Source: Neptunicella sp048268085
GTDB lineage: Bacteria > Pseudomonadota > Gammaproteobacteria > Enterobacterales > Alteromonadaceae
Assembly: GCF_048268085.1 (NCBI RefSeq)
Contig: NZ_JBLWWF010000011.1
Span: 1 to 64,000, forward strand
Length of the DNA stretch: 64,000 bases
Direction of reading: 5' to 3'
The notes below the pieces were generated by a model. That model ran no database searches, had not been told where the DNA came from, and was given only the letters and a program-made list of their open reading frames with translations. Within the stretch, counting starts at the first letter, position 1; each line of letters starts with the position of its first letter. The position numbers were made by a program, and so were the translations under genes. Positions 17,075-24,483 of this stretch are shown piece after piece.

Positions 17075-18190
17075 ATGACGATAAAAACATTGCTGACTCA
17101 CTGGTTATTAACCCTGACTCTGCTTGGTGCATCAGGTCTGATACATGCTCAATCTGTTGCGACTGATGCAACCACCAACACGTCACCTCAAGCAACAACA
17201 CTCGTTATTGGTGTTAAGGCAGCCCCACCCTTTGCCAAGATTGATGGTAACAACTATAGCGGTTTGGCCATTGATTTGTGGAAAGAGATTGCCGCAGAAC
17301 AAGGCTGGGATTATCGTTTTCAACAATATGATCTCGAAGGGTTACTCGATGCCACCAGCAATGGTCAGATTGATGCAGGCTTAGGTGCCATCACCGCCAC
17401 GGCAGATAGAGCACAGCGCATGGATTTTACCCATACTATTACCAGTTCCGGCTTGTCCGTTGCGGTACGCAGCGAATGGTCCTCAGGGTGGTTAGCGGTT
17501 TTATCCGCCTTGGCCTCTCCGGCCTTTTTAAAAGTCATTAGTCTGCTGGTGATTGTGCTACTGGGAGTGGGTTTTATCGCCTGGTTTTTCGAACACAAGC
17601 ACAATCCGGAGCAATTTGGCGGTAGCCGTGCCAACGGATTATTTTCCGGGTTTTGGTGGGCTATGGTCACCATGACCACCGTCGGTTATGGAGATGTAGC
17701 CCCTCGCACTATCGCGGGTCGAGTGTTGGGCATGATATGGATGCTGACAGCGTTAATTATTGTGTCATTCTTTACCGCATCCATCACCAGCGCGTTAACG
17801 GTTGGTCAACTCAATAGTCAACTGAGCAACACCGAAGATTTAGTAGGAATGCATATTGCCAGCGTCACCGGCAGCACCAGCGCCAGTTGGTTAAAGAACC
17901 GTAAAATCAAATTCGATGACGCGGCTAATTTGGATGAGTCACTACAACAATTAGCCGATGGTAAAATTGATGCGGTGGTTTACGATGCACCACTACTGCG
18001 CTGGACCATTAATCAACACTATGCGGGAAAACTGCAAGTCCTGCCTATCACACTGGCACGTCAGGATTATGTTTTTGCCCTCCCCAATGGCAGTCCTATT
18101 CGTGAATCGATAAACACATCACTGCTAAAACGGATTAACGCTCCCGAATGGCCTGAACGGGTGGCCAATTATTTTGATGGCAGCAACTAA
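17075..18190 (+). CDS. Ionotropic glutamate receptor-like potassium channel
   Basis: A 371-residue protein built like bacterial GluR0. A signal peptide (LLTHWLLTLTLLGASGLIHA) is followed by the first half of a periplasmic solute-binding domain (LVIGVKAAPPFAKID through DRAQRMDFTHT). A membrane helix lies at about 152-172, then a pore loop with the potassium filter TVGYGD at 202-207, then a second helix at 214-241. The second half of the binding domain (ASVTGSTSASWL, IDAVVYDAPLLRW) completes it. Ligand binding would open a tetrameric inner-membrane potassium channel. The ligand is probably an amino acid but cannot be read. The ATG at 17075 has AGGA at good spacing; the frame opens at 17042. Confidence 0.88.
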   Translation: MTIKTLLTHWLLTLTLLGASGLIHAQSVATDATTNTSPQATTLVIGVKAAPPFAKIDGNNYSGLAIDLWKEIAAEQGWDYRFQQYDLEGLLDATSNGQIDAGLGAITATADRAQRMDFTHTITSSGLSVAVRSEWSSGWLAVLSALASPAFLKVISLLVIVLLGVGFIAWFFEHKHNPEQFGGSRANGLFSGFWWAMVTMTTVGYGDVAPRTIAGRVLGMIWMLTALIIVSFFTASITSALTVGQLNSQLSNTEDLVGMHIASVTGSTSASWLKNRKIKFDDAANLDESLQQLADGKIDAVVYDAPLLRWTINQHYAGKLQVLPITLARQDYVFALPNGSPIRESINTSLLKRINAPEWPERVANYFDGSN

Positions 18191-18264
18191 ATAAGTAGCT
18201 ACCAGTAACAAGCGTCGAGTCGCACGCTAAAAGCGGCTCATATATCCCACAACGGGGTATTTTG

Positions 18265-18819
18265 TTATTGACTGTTTTGAGCTGCTTGCTGCAAACGGAA
18301 TAGTTTCAGCATGGTGCGACTGTTAATAATCACAAATGCCCCTTCAATGATGGCGCCACCAATCGAGCCCACAATAAAATTATGGCTAAACCAGCAAACG
18401 CTACCAATCAGCATTAACATACGCATACGTAATCCCTGCTCTCGAAACATCGCCCATGTACCTAATGTCGTACCGATAATAGGTAAAACATGCACCACCT
18501 CGGTTACATTAGGAATGGTAACCGCCCACACAAGCATCAAAAAACCACTCATCACATATAAATTACGCGTACGGGTCGAAATATAAGTGCGCAGACTACT
18601 TAACCAAGCGGTAAAGGCGGCTGACCACAGATCCAGCATGACAAATTGAATCCCCATTAACACTGTATACAGGGTCAAGTTTCGACGTAATTTGTGGTCG
18701 TCATGCTGTAAAAAGGCACTCGCACCAATCAGTAAAGCAACAATCCCTATTAGCTGAGCCCAAGGATGTTGCCAAAATAATTGATTAACCGATTCAAAGG
18801 TGGCACTAAGTACATTCAA
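18265..18819 (-). CDS. YgjV family inner membrane protein
   Basis: A multi-helix membrane protein resembling the E. coli YgjV family, which has no settled function. Conserved stretches are WAQLIGIVALLIGASAFLQ, LSSLRTYISTRTRNLYVM, LPIIGTTLGTWAMF and CWFSHNFIVGSIGGAIIEGAFVIIN. The frame is open from an ATG at 18915, but the first 30 residues of that version look unlike the family. A TTG at 18819 with GGAG about ten bases upstream gives 184 residues, matching the family, so it is preferred. It converges with the channel gene. Confidence 0.78.
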   Translation of the reverse strand: MNVLSATFESVNQLFWQHPWAQLIGIVALLIGASAFLQHDDHKLRRNLTLYTVLMGIQFVMLDLWSAAFTAWLSSLRTYISTRTRNLYVMSGFLMLVWAVTIPNVTEVVHVLPIIGTTLGTWAMFREQGLRMRMLMLIGSVCWFSHNFIVGSIGGAIIEGAFVIINSRTMLKLFRLQQAAQNSQ

Positions 18820-19228
18820 CGAGATAAAACTCCATAAACACAGGCTTGATGGGGAATAAACAGAACAATAATTGGTGGTTCGATTTTTTAACTCATCCGG
18901 AACAAAAATAATCACGAAATATTGAAAGGTATGCTGACTACCGTGATCTATCCAGACATCAATATACGCTATTTTAAAGTGTCACCAATATAATAGCGAA
19001 ATCAAATCGTTATAGCTTATAGAACATTATCACTTAACCTGACATCGTTGAACAACAGTGTATAACAGCTCTCACCTGATGCTTTGAGCCAATAGCAGCC
19101 GCGTGATTAACTGATTGTTAAGATGATGCAAATTCTCACATATTTTGCGAATTGAAGTGGAATAGTTCGTTTTCCTCCGCACATCCACCTCATTGATTTG
19201 TATTAAATAGTGACGTGGTCTGCCGACG
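18820..19228. other. Gene-free gap before the two-component operon end
   Basis: This 409-base stretch separates the ygjV-like gene from the end of the histidine kinase gene on the same strand. It must hold the ygjV-like promoter if the TTG start is right. Apart from the hairpin at 19210-19232 no RNA gene or conserved short frame was recognised. The 75-codon frame at 19072-19299 overlaps the kinase and looks like a chance opening. Confidence 0.5.
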
Positions 19229-19232
19229 TCAC
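19210..19232 (-). terminator. Possible weak terminator of the histidine kinase operon
   Basis: GTGACGT (19210-19216) and ACGTCAC (19226-19232) are perfect inverted arms around nine bases and include the kinase stop codon. On the minus strand the hairpin is followed by an A/T-rich run without a clean T tract. It is at best a weak terminator. Confidence 0.4.
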
Positions 19233-20461
19233 CACGAAAGACGGGTGGCGACACAGGCCTCATCAGCGTGCAGCAAAAACGACCAACCATTGCGCTCACA
19301 CAACCGTTGAACTATCCCAAGCCCCAGACCATAGCCGTGAGACGACGATACCTCGGTTGGCATGTGCCGCTCATCAGGGTCACTGCTGACCTGATTGGTG
19401 ACGAATAGCTCGCGCTCTTTGATGATAATCGTAATCGGTCCCTGTCCGTTAAGCGTGTGCTCGAATGCATTTCGCACCAGGTTGTTGACCACGATCGAAA
19501 AAGCCTGTGGATGTCCGCAGACTTTGGGGTTAGCGAGTTGCTCGATATCAACATCGACCATCTTGCCTTTCAGCAGGTAGTGTTGCTGATCGATCGCGTT
19601 GCTCACCAACGGCATCACTAAAAACTGCTCGTCATACAAGCCGTCATCGGTTTCACGAGCGAGGCACAAGAACATTTCAATCGTGGTTTTCATGTCGAGG
19701 GTTGCACGCCTCACTCGATCCAGCGCCTTCACATCGGTTACTGACAGTTCACTGTGCTCCAGCAACTCAAGCGCACCTATGATCACTGTGATCGGTGTGC
19801 GTAACTCATGGCTGGCTGAATCGGTAAAATATCGCTCTCTAGCAACAAATGCGCTGATTCGCTCAAGTGTCTTTTCAATAGTTTCAGCGAGCAAGCCAAC
19901 CTCATCATCGCCGAAGCGGTTGGATCCTACGCGTTTATAATCTTCTTCCGATAACTGTTCCAGGTCGATATCCTCGACTGTCTTAGCGAGCTGAGCCACA
20001 GGGGCAATAGCTCTGCGCATCACAACAATTCCGAGCCCGAAACCCAGCGAACCCAGCGTCCCCACAGCAACGACGATAACCAGCAACCACCACCAATCCT
20101 CTGACGATGCAGCCTCAATCCCGGCAACGTCGAACACCACAAAGGCGTGTTGCTGCTCATTACCGCCGGGTATTACCGCCACATGCAACTCTTCGGAACT
20201 GAATTCGTATAGTCCCAGTTCTGGGTTAGTCTGCGCCCATTCCCTCAGTGATTCCGGCAAGCTGGCAACCTCATCGTATTCACGAATACTCATCGGCATA
20301 GAGGGATAACTTTTGGCGGCATGCTCTAGCTGACGCTGTAGCACGTGGTCTTCGGTCAACCTGATTGCAGCAAAGAACGCGAATCCCCAGGCTAAGCTGA
20401 GTACTGCAACACACATCGCAAATGCAATGGCGACACGCTTGCGTAAACTATGTCGATACAT
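19229..20461 (-). CDS. Sensor histidine kinase
   Basis: A 410-residue two-component kinase. A first membrane helix (AIAFAMCVAVLSLAWGFAFFAAI) lies near residue 10, a periplasmic sensor segment of about 95 residues follows, and a second helix (WWLLVIVVAVGTLGSLGFGLGIVV) is near 125-150. A HAMP-like linker precedes the phosphoacceptor box FTDSASHELRTPITVIIG. The ATPase domain has NNLVRNAFEHT (N box) and GYGLGLGIVQRL (G2). It would phosphorylate the adjacent OmpR-type regulator. The sensor region was not recognised. Its ATG touches the regulator stop, so the two are coupled. Codon use looks richer in G+C than most of the window. Confidence 0.93.
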   Translation of the reverse strand: MYRHSLRKRVAIAFAMCVAVLSLAWGFAFFAAIRLTEDHVLQRQLEHAAKSYPSMPMSIREYDEVASLPESLREWAQTNPELGLYEFSSEELHVAVIPGGNEQQHAFVVFDVAGIEAASSEDWWWLLVIVVAVGTLGSLGFGLGIVVMRRAIAPVAQLAKTVEDIDLEQLSEEDYKRVGSNRFGDDEVGLLAETIEKTLERISAFVARERYFTDSASHELRTPITVIIGALELLEHSELSVTDVKALDRVRRATLDMKTTIEMFLCLARETDDGLYDEQFLVMPLVSNAIDQQHYLLKGKMVDVDIEQLANPKVCGHPQAFSIVVNNLVRNAFEHTLNGQGPITIIIKERELFVTNQVSSDPDERHMPTEVSSSHGYGLGLGIVQRLCERNGWSFLLHADEACVATRLSW

Positions 20462-21165
20462 TACTCAGCATCCTCTGCAATTCGGTAGCCAATGCGATGC
20501 ACCGTATGAATGAGTGGGCTATCAAAGGGTTTATCGATAGCCTGCCGCAGTTTGTACATATGCGAGCGAAGCGCATCTCCATCGGGAAGCTCGTCAGCCC
20601 ACAATAAGGTTTCGAGAGTATCGCGCGTCACAACAGACGGCGCCTCTTCCATCAATCGTTGTAGTAGTTTCATACTAGTAGGGTTGAGATCTATTCGCCG
20701 CCCCGCGCGATGCACTTGCAGTGTAGATTGGTTGAGCGTCAGCTCGCCAAACGTTAACAGCTTGGCGGTTTTTCCATGACTGCGTTTATACAACGCCTGC
20801 AGGCGCGCATGTAATTCCTGTAATGCGAATGGCTTGATCAAATAATCATCGGCTCCCGCCGCAAACCCCTTAAGTTTATCGTCAAGGGTGTCTCTCGCCG
20901 TTAGCATTAGCACCGGCGTTTCTACTTTGGCGTCGGTGCGCAGCTTTTTGCAAAAACTCAGGCCGTCCATTCCCGGCAGCATCAAGTCCAGAACAATCAC
21001 ATCGAACGGATTCGTCAACGCCAGGTGCATCGCGCTAATACCGTCATAGGCGAAATCAAGTATATAGCTATGCTTTTCCAGATAAGCGGCAATGTTCTCG
21101 CAAATATCGCGATTGTCTTCAACAATCAATACTCTAACTGGTGTCGTATCAAGCGCCAATACCAT
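20461..21165 (-). CDS. OmpR-family response regulator
   Basis: A 234-residue regulator. The receiver domain has the acidic pair in VLIVEDNRDICENI and the phosphoacceptor Asp in FDVIVLDLMLPGMDGLSF. The conserved Lys is in DDYLIKPFALQELHARL. The C-terminal winged helix (LTFGELTLNQSTLQVHR through LRSHMYKLRQAIDKP) binds DNA. It sits between the TonB-dependent receptor (27 bases upstream) and the kinase (one-base overlap), so all three form one operon. Three 11-bp-phased repeats upstream of the receptor are its likely target. Confidence 0.94.
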   Translation of the reverse strand: MVLALDTTPVRVLIVEDNRDICENIAAYLEKHSYILDFAYDGISAMHLALTNPFDVIVLDLMLPGMDGLSFCKKLRTDAKVETPVLMLTARDTLDDKLKGFAAGADDYLIKPFALQELHARLQALYKRSHGKTAKLLTFGELTLNQSTLQVHRAGRRIDLNPTSMKLLQRLMEEAPSVVTRDTLETLLWADELPDGDALRSHMYKLRQAIDKPFDSPLIHTVHRIGYRIAEDAE

Positions 21166-21192
21166 ATACTATTCCCCTTAACAGAGACCCAT

Positions 21193-23577
21193 TTACCACG
21201 CATAGTCCAATCGCAGACCAATCAGTGGCTCGGCTTCGCTCTCGTCTTCCACTTCAACGCCTCGGCGATAATCAAACTCGGTATCGTCGCTCGACGATGC
21301 TGCCGTTATATTGATGACGTCTAGAAAAGCGGTTACATCTACAGGACCAAATGCGCGCCGATAGTCAACGCGAACGTTCAACAAGCCGGCACTGCTTTTA
21401 CGACCAACATTACGCTCAGTGATCTGTTTCGAATAGCGTAGCGGCTGCCCCGGTCCCAATACGTCTGAGTGAATAATAAACTCATCATCTGGTCTGCCGG
21501 AAAGATATTTGTAGCGCCCGGCGACCTTCCAATGATCGCTAATTTCCCAGGTTAGCCCCAGGGTAGCGACGTGCTCGCGACTGAATTCAGCAGCTACATC
21601 ACCGCGACCGTCTTTGCGGTCGACTACTGCATCATTGTAAGAATAGGTTGCAGTAGCGTAAAGACCTTCGAAGATCGTACCGTTGATGACGATATCGACA
21701 CCGTACGACGAGCCATCACCAATGTTGGCAAAGGTTCCCCTTGCTCGGTCAAGGTCGACCACGAGATTGTCGAGTTTTTGATAATAGGCTTCCGTTAACA
21801 CTGACCAATTGTTGTTCGGGAAATATTTTAAACCGATACTACTATGGGTGATTTTTTCGGTTTTAAGGGAATTTGATTCATTAGCGGCAAGTTCTAAATA
21901 CCGTGGCGACTGATGAAACATCCCTGCGGTGGCAAAATATCTAACCGTTTTACCCGGTTGCCAGTTAACGCTAAATCTGGGCGATGCGAAGCTTTCGTCA
22001 GCAAAACCATCCCGTTCGAGCCGTAAGCCTGTGCCAACATCCCAGTCACCGAATTCAAACACTTGATCTACATAGCCAGCATAGTTCGTTTCTTTCTGAC
22101 GCACTGACGAATTGATACTCTCGGGCGTCAACACAATAAAACGCTGCTCAGAGTCTGGTCTGAAATCATCGTCATCATAGACAAATCGGTTCCAATCGCC
22201 ATCCAGAACAGTGTTGTAGTCCAGTTCAATTTGCGTAACCCGAGCACCGGCACTGAACGTACCCCATTGATTCAGCGTTTCAAAGTCGCTTCGCCAGCCG
22301 ATTTCCGTTTCATTTTCACCGATGGTAATGATGTTTTCCCGCACCGGAAAACTGGATGCAGGCGATCCTGCTGGTACCAAATCAGGGAAGGCTTCCCCTT
22401 CTGAGCTTACCTTGTCACTTTTGCGGTAGTAAACCTTATTGGTCCAGACCGCTGCTTCACCGATCAATGAACGTAATGTCAAACCATACAAATCACTATC
22501 TTGTTCTTCATCCTGCAGCGCAACATCTTCGAAATTGGGCGACGCAAAAACGTGAGTGACGCCGCGGGTGTAGTCCTCATGGGTATCCATCAGCAGCACT
22601 TCAAAGGTGTGCTCCTGATTGATAGGTATGACTGACTTTACGATAACATCTCGTAACACCGGCTCGCCAATGTCCAGCTCTTCAATGGTTTCAAACAACT
22701 TGCCGAAGTCCAGCCGCCGCGCAGACACCAGCATGGTGGCATCTTCAGTGGCACCCATAGGACCGTCATAACCCACTTCATAACCTGCAAGGTCGTAGCG
22801 GAAACTTGCTGATGGACTGGGATTGCCATTGGCGACGTCCAGTTTGAGTAACGATGCTGCACGACCACCATAAGCGGGCCCCCACCCACCCGGTGAAAAC
22901 TCTGCTCCACTAATAACGTTCGGCGCGAAAATCGAGAAACGGCCACCACCACCTACATCCTCCTCTTCACCCAGTGTCGCATCAAAGTGCACGGCTTTAT
23001 CAAAGGGAAAACCATCAACCAATAACAAGTTATCCCTTGGACCACGGCCACGCACACTAAAGCTGGCAAATTCACTGGCGGATGCCAGGCCAGGCAATCC
23101 GTCCAACGAGAGCAGCGGATCTGCACCACCACCGACGGCGCTTCGCAATGCTTCTCTATCGAAATAGGTGCTGGAACCTGAGGCAGATAGTTCAGATTGT
23201 TGCGCCCGAACCTCCACTACCTCAATGGTGTGTTCTCTCAATTCGAATTCTATCTTGATATTCTTGCGTGTCACCACGCGTATGCTCGGCTCATACAATG
23301 AAGCAAAACCAATTTTGGTCAGGCTCACAGAATAGAGACCGGGATCGAGCTGTTCAACGACAATCCGCCCCTGTTCATTGGTTTCTATCGTTTGTGTAGA
23401 AGAAGTTTCCCGTTCCTTGAGCGTGATCTGCACATTTGAAAGTGGCCGCTCAGTATTCTGATCTTTGACGATGAATGTTAGCGCACCGGGCGACTCTGCT
23501 GCATGGGCAAGAAGTGGAAAGCCAACTAGAAGCGCCCACAGCGCCAACCACGATACTTGTCTGACTTTCCTGTTCAT
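21193..23577 (-). CDS. TonB-dependent outer membrane receptor with carboxypeptidase-like N-terminal domain
   Basis: A 794-residue receptor. A signal peptide (SWLALWALLVGFPLLAHA) precedes a carboxypeptidase-regulatory-like beta domain (GALTFIVKDQNTERPLSNVQITL to about residue 110). The plug domain contains DPLLSLDGLPGLASA and FSVRGRGPRDNLLLVDGFPF. The beta barrel fills the rest and ends LIGLRLDYAW with a terminal aromatic. It would take up a large or scarce nutrient with TonB energy; the ligand cannot be read. AAGGA seven bases upstream supports the ATG at 23577, which also overlaps the stop of an 18-codon leader frame. The response regulator follows after 27 bases. Confidence 0.92.
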   Translation of the reverse strand: MNRKVRQVSWLALWALLVGFPLLAHAAESPGALTFIVKDQNTERPLSNVQITLKERETSSTQTIETNEQGRIVVEQLDPGLYSVSLTKIGFASLYEPSIRVVTRKNIKIEFELREHTIEVVEVRAQQSELSASGSSTYFDREALRSAVGGGADPLLSLDGLPGLASASEFASFSVRGRGPRDNLLLVDGFPFDKAVHFDATLGEEEDVGGGGRFSIFAPNVISGAEFSPGGWGPAYGGRAASLLKLDVANGNPSPSASFRYDLAGYEVGYDGPMGATEDATMLVSARRLDFGKLFETIEELDIGEPVLRDVIVKSVIPINQEHTFEVLLMDTHEDYTRGVTHVFASPNFEDVALQDEEQDSDLYGLTLRSLIGEAAVWTNKVYYRKSDKVSSEGEAFPDLVPAGSPASSFPVRENIITIGENETEIGWRSDFETLNQWGTFSAGARVTQIELDYNTVLDGDWNRFVYDDDDFRPDSEQRFIVLTPESINSSVRQKETNYAGYVDQVFEFGDWDVGTGLRLERDGFADESFASPRFSVNWQPGKTVRYFATAGMFHQSPRYLELAANESNSLKTEKITHSSIGLKYFPNNNWSVLTEAYYQKLDNLVVDLDRARGTFANIGDGSSYGVDIVINGTIFEGLYATATYSYNDAVVDRKDGRGDVAAEFSREHVATLGLTWEISDHWKVAGRYKYLSGRPDDEFIIHSDVLGPGQPLRYSKQITERNVGRKSSAGLLNVRVDYRRAFGPVDVTAFLDVINITAASSSDDTEFDYRRGVEVEDESEAEPLIGLRLDYAW

Positions 23578-23630
23578 ATTGTTGTCCTTCTAAGCGTTAA
23601 ACACCATACCTGCTTCAATTGCCTGCTCAT
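23574..23630 (-). CDS. Candidate 18-residue leader peptide coupled to the receptor gene
   Basis: The minus strand has an ATG at 23630 with a strong ribosome binding site GGAGG seven bases upstream. It opens a frame of 18 codons (MSRQLKQVWCLTLRRTTI) ending in a TGA that overlaps the receptor ATG as ATGA. The peptide is basic, with one Trp and one Cys. Such an overlap usually means translational coupling. No attenuator hairpin was identified, and the function is unknown. Confidence 0.5.
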   Translation of the reverse strand: MSRQLKQVWCLTLRRTTI

Positions 23631-23654
23631 ATTGCTTCCTCCAAAAATCGACCG

Positions 23655-23687
23655 TAAATAATTGATGAATCGCTGAGAGGTTAACAA
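23655..23687 (-). promoter_or_regulatory. Possible promoter of the receptor operon
   Basis: On the minus strand TTGTTA is followed by an 18-base spacer and AATTAT, directly downstream of the three 11-bp-phased repeats. A regulator bound at the repeats would touch the -35 region, as is common for OmpR-type activators. The match to the sigma-70 consensus is moderate. Confidence 0.4.
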
Positions 23688-23688
23688 A

Positions 23689-23720
23689 GCTAATGTGACT
23701 AAAATGTCGCTGAAATGTGA
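23689..23720. promoter_or_regulatory. Three direct repeats phased at 11 bp, likely OmpR-type regulator site
   Basis: ATGTGA at 23693, ATGTCG at 23704 and ATGTGA at 23715 start exactly 11 bases apart, with A-rich bases before each. On the minus strand they read TCACATTTCAG, CGACATTTTAG and TCACATTAGC. Head-to-tail repeats spaced 11 bp are typical binding sites of OmpR/PhoB-family regulators. The site lies about 115-145 bases upstream of the receptor start, in front of the operon that encodes such a regulator. Confidence 0.6.
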
Positions 23721-23804
23721 AGTTGACAACAGATCCTGAATACCAGAAACCGGTTCAATTCAGGGAGACTGTTGCGAATGAAAAAATCTGTATGTCGCCC
23801 ACAC

Positions 23805-23835
23805 AAAAAAGCCGCTAGTTGTTACTTAGCGGCTT
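23805..23835 (-). terminator. Rho-independent terminator of the GMC dehydrogenase operon
   Basis: AAGCCGCTA (23809-23817) pairs with TAGCGGCTT (23827-23835). Read on the minus strand the hairpin is followed by a run of T's (the complement of the A run at 23805-23810). It lies 49 bases past the stop of the small-subunit gene, so it closes that operon before the receptor operon begins. Confidence 0.82.
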
Positions 23836-23883
23836 GTTTATGACCAATCTTCATCTATTCATGGCTAAAAATACCTGACTTAT

Positions 23884-24483
23884 TTATGTAGCCCAAGCAC
23901 GGTCGCCTTTTTTATAATCAAGTGCGCCGTCATATTTACCGGGAATAGCGTCATAACGCAGCACCTTAGTCGCCCCCACTTCGGACGTAAAAAAGCTGAA
24001 CAGGGTTAATTGTTTGATCATCGTAAAATAATGCGGCAATGGCTGATCGCCGTTAGGTCTGACCGACATATAGTAGAGGTCCTGTTTGTTATTGTCTGCT
24101 TTTGCCTGTGAATCGAGGCCCTGCACAAATTCGATTTTTTGTTCTGGGCTCAACAGCAAAAAGGGTTTGCCGTAGGCATCTTTCGCATGTTCATCAACAG
24201 CACGTAAACCTTCAGCAAAGCTTTTACGCGCAGCAGGGTTGTAACAGTCATTTGCCAAAATCATTGCCATCAAACCGACATTGGCGTCTTTGGCCCCCGG
24301 GGTCTCGGTACGAGGTAAAATCACTTCGGCAATCTCGTTAAACAGGATCAGATCATCCTGACTGAACATAGTATCTGACAAAGTCAGCTGGCTTTTCAGT
24401 TCATAGCCAAAGACATTCCCCCCTACCATGGCAGCCCCGGTGGCTACCGTGATCATTTTAAGCAGGTCGCGTCTATCCATCAT
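23884..24483 (-). CDS. Gluconate 2-dehydrogenase subunit 3-type small subunit (Tat-exported)
   Basis: A 199-residue protein of the gluconate 2-dehydrogenase subunit 3 family. The N-terminus has a twin-arginine signal (DRRDLLKMITVATGAAMVGG). The mature part includes LILFNEIAEVILPRTETPGAKDANVG, characteristic of the family. In known FAD glucose and glucoside dehydrogenases this small subunit carries the Tat signal and takes the folded flavoprotein to the periplasm with it. The GMC gene directly upstream ends in an ATGA overlap with this start, which supports a two-subunit enzyme. No cytochrome c subunit is encoded next to it. Confidence 0.9.
   Translation of the reverse strand: MMDRRDLLKMITVATGAAMVGGNVFGYELKSQLTLSDTMFSQDDLILFNEIAEVILPRTETPGAKDANVGLMAMILANDCYNPAARKSFAEGLRAVDEHAKDAYGKPFLLLSPEQKIEFVQGLDSQAKADNNKQDLYYMSVRPNGDQPLPHYFTMIKQLTLFSFFTSEVGATKVLRYDAIPGKYDGALDYKKGDRAWAT

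Noticed and set aside
17075..18190. Ordinary amino acid ABC transporter binding protein
   Set aside because: Two membrane helices and a TVGYGD pore loop interrupt the binding domain, which transporters do not have.
19072..19299. 75-codon frame on the minus strand
   Set aside because: It overlaps the end of the kinase gene in another frame, has no ribosome binding site and resembles no family.
23574..23630. Classical amino acid attenuator peptide
   Set aside because: The 18 codons show no run of one amino acid and no alternative terminator hairpin lies between it and the receptor.
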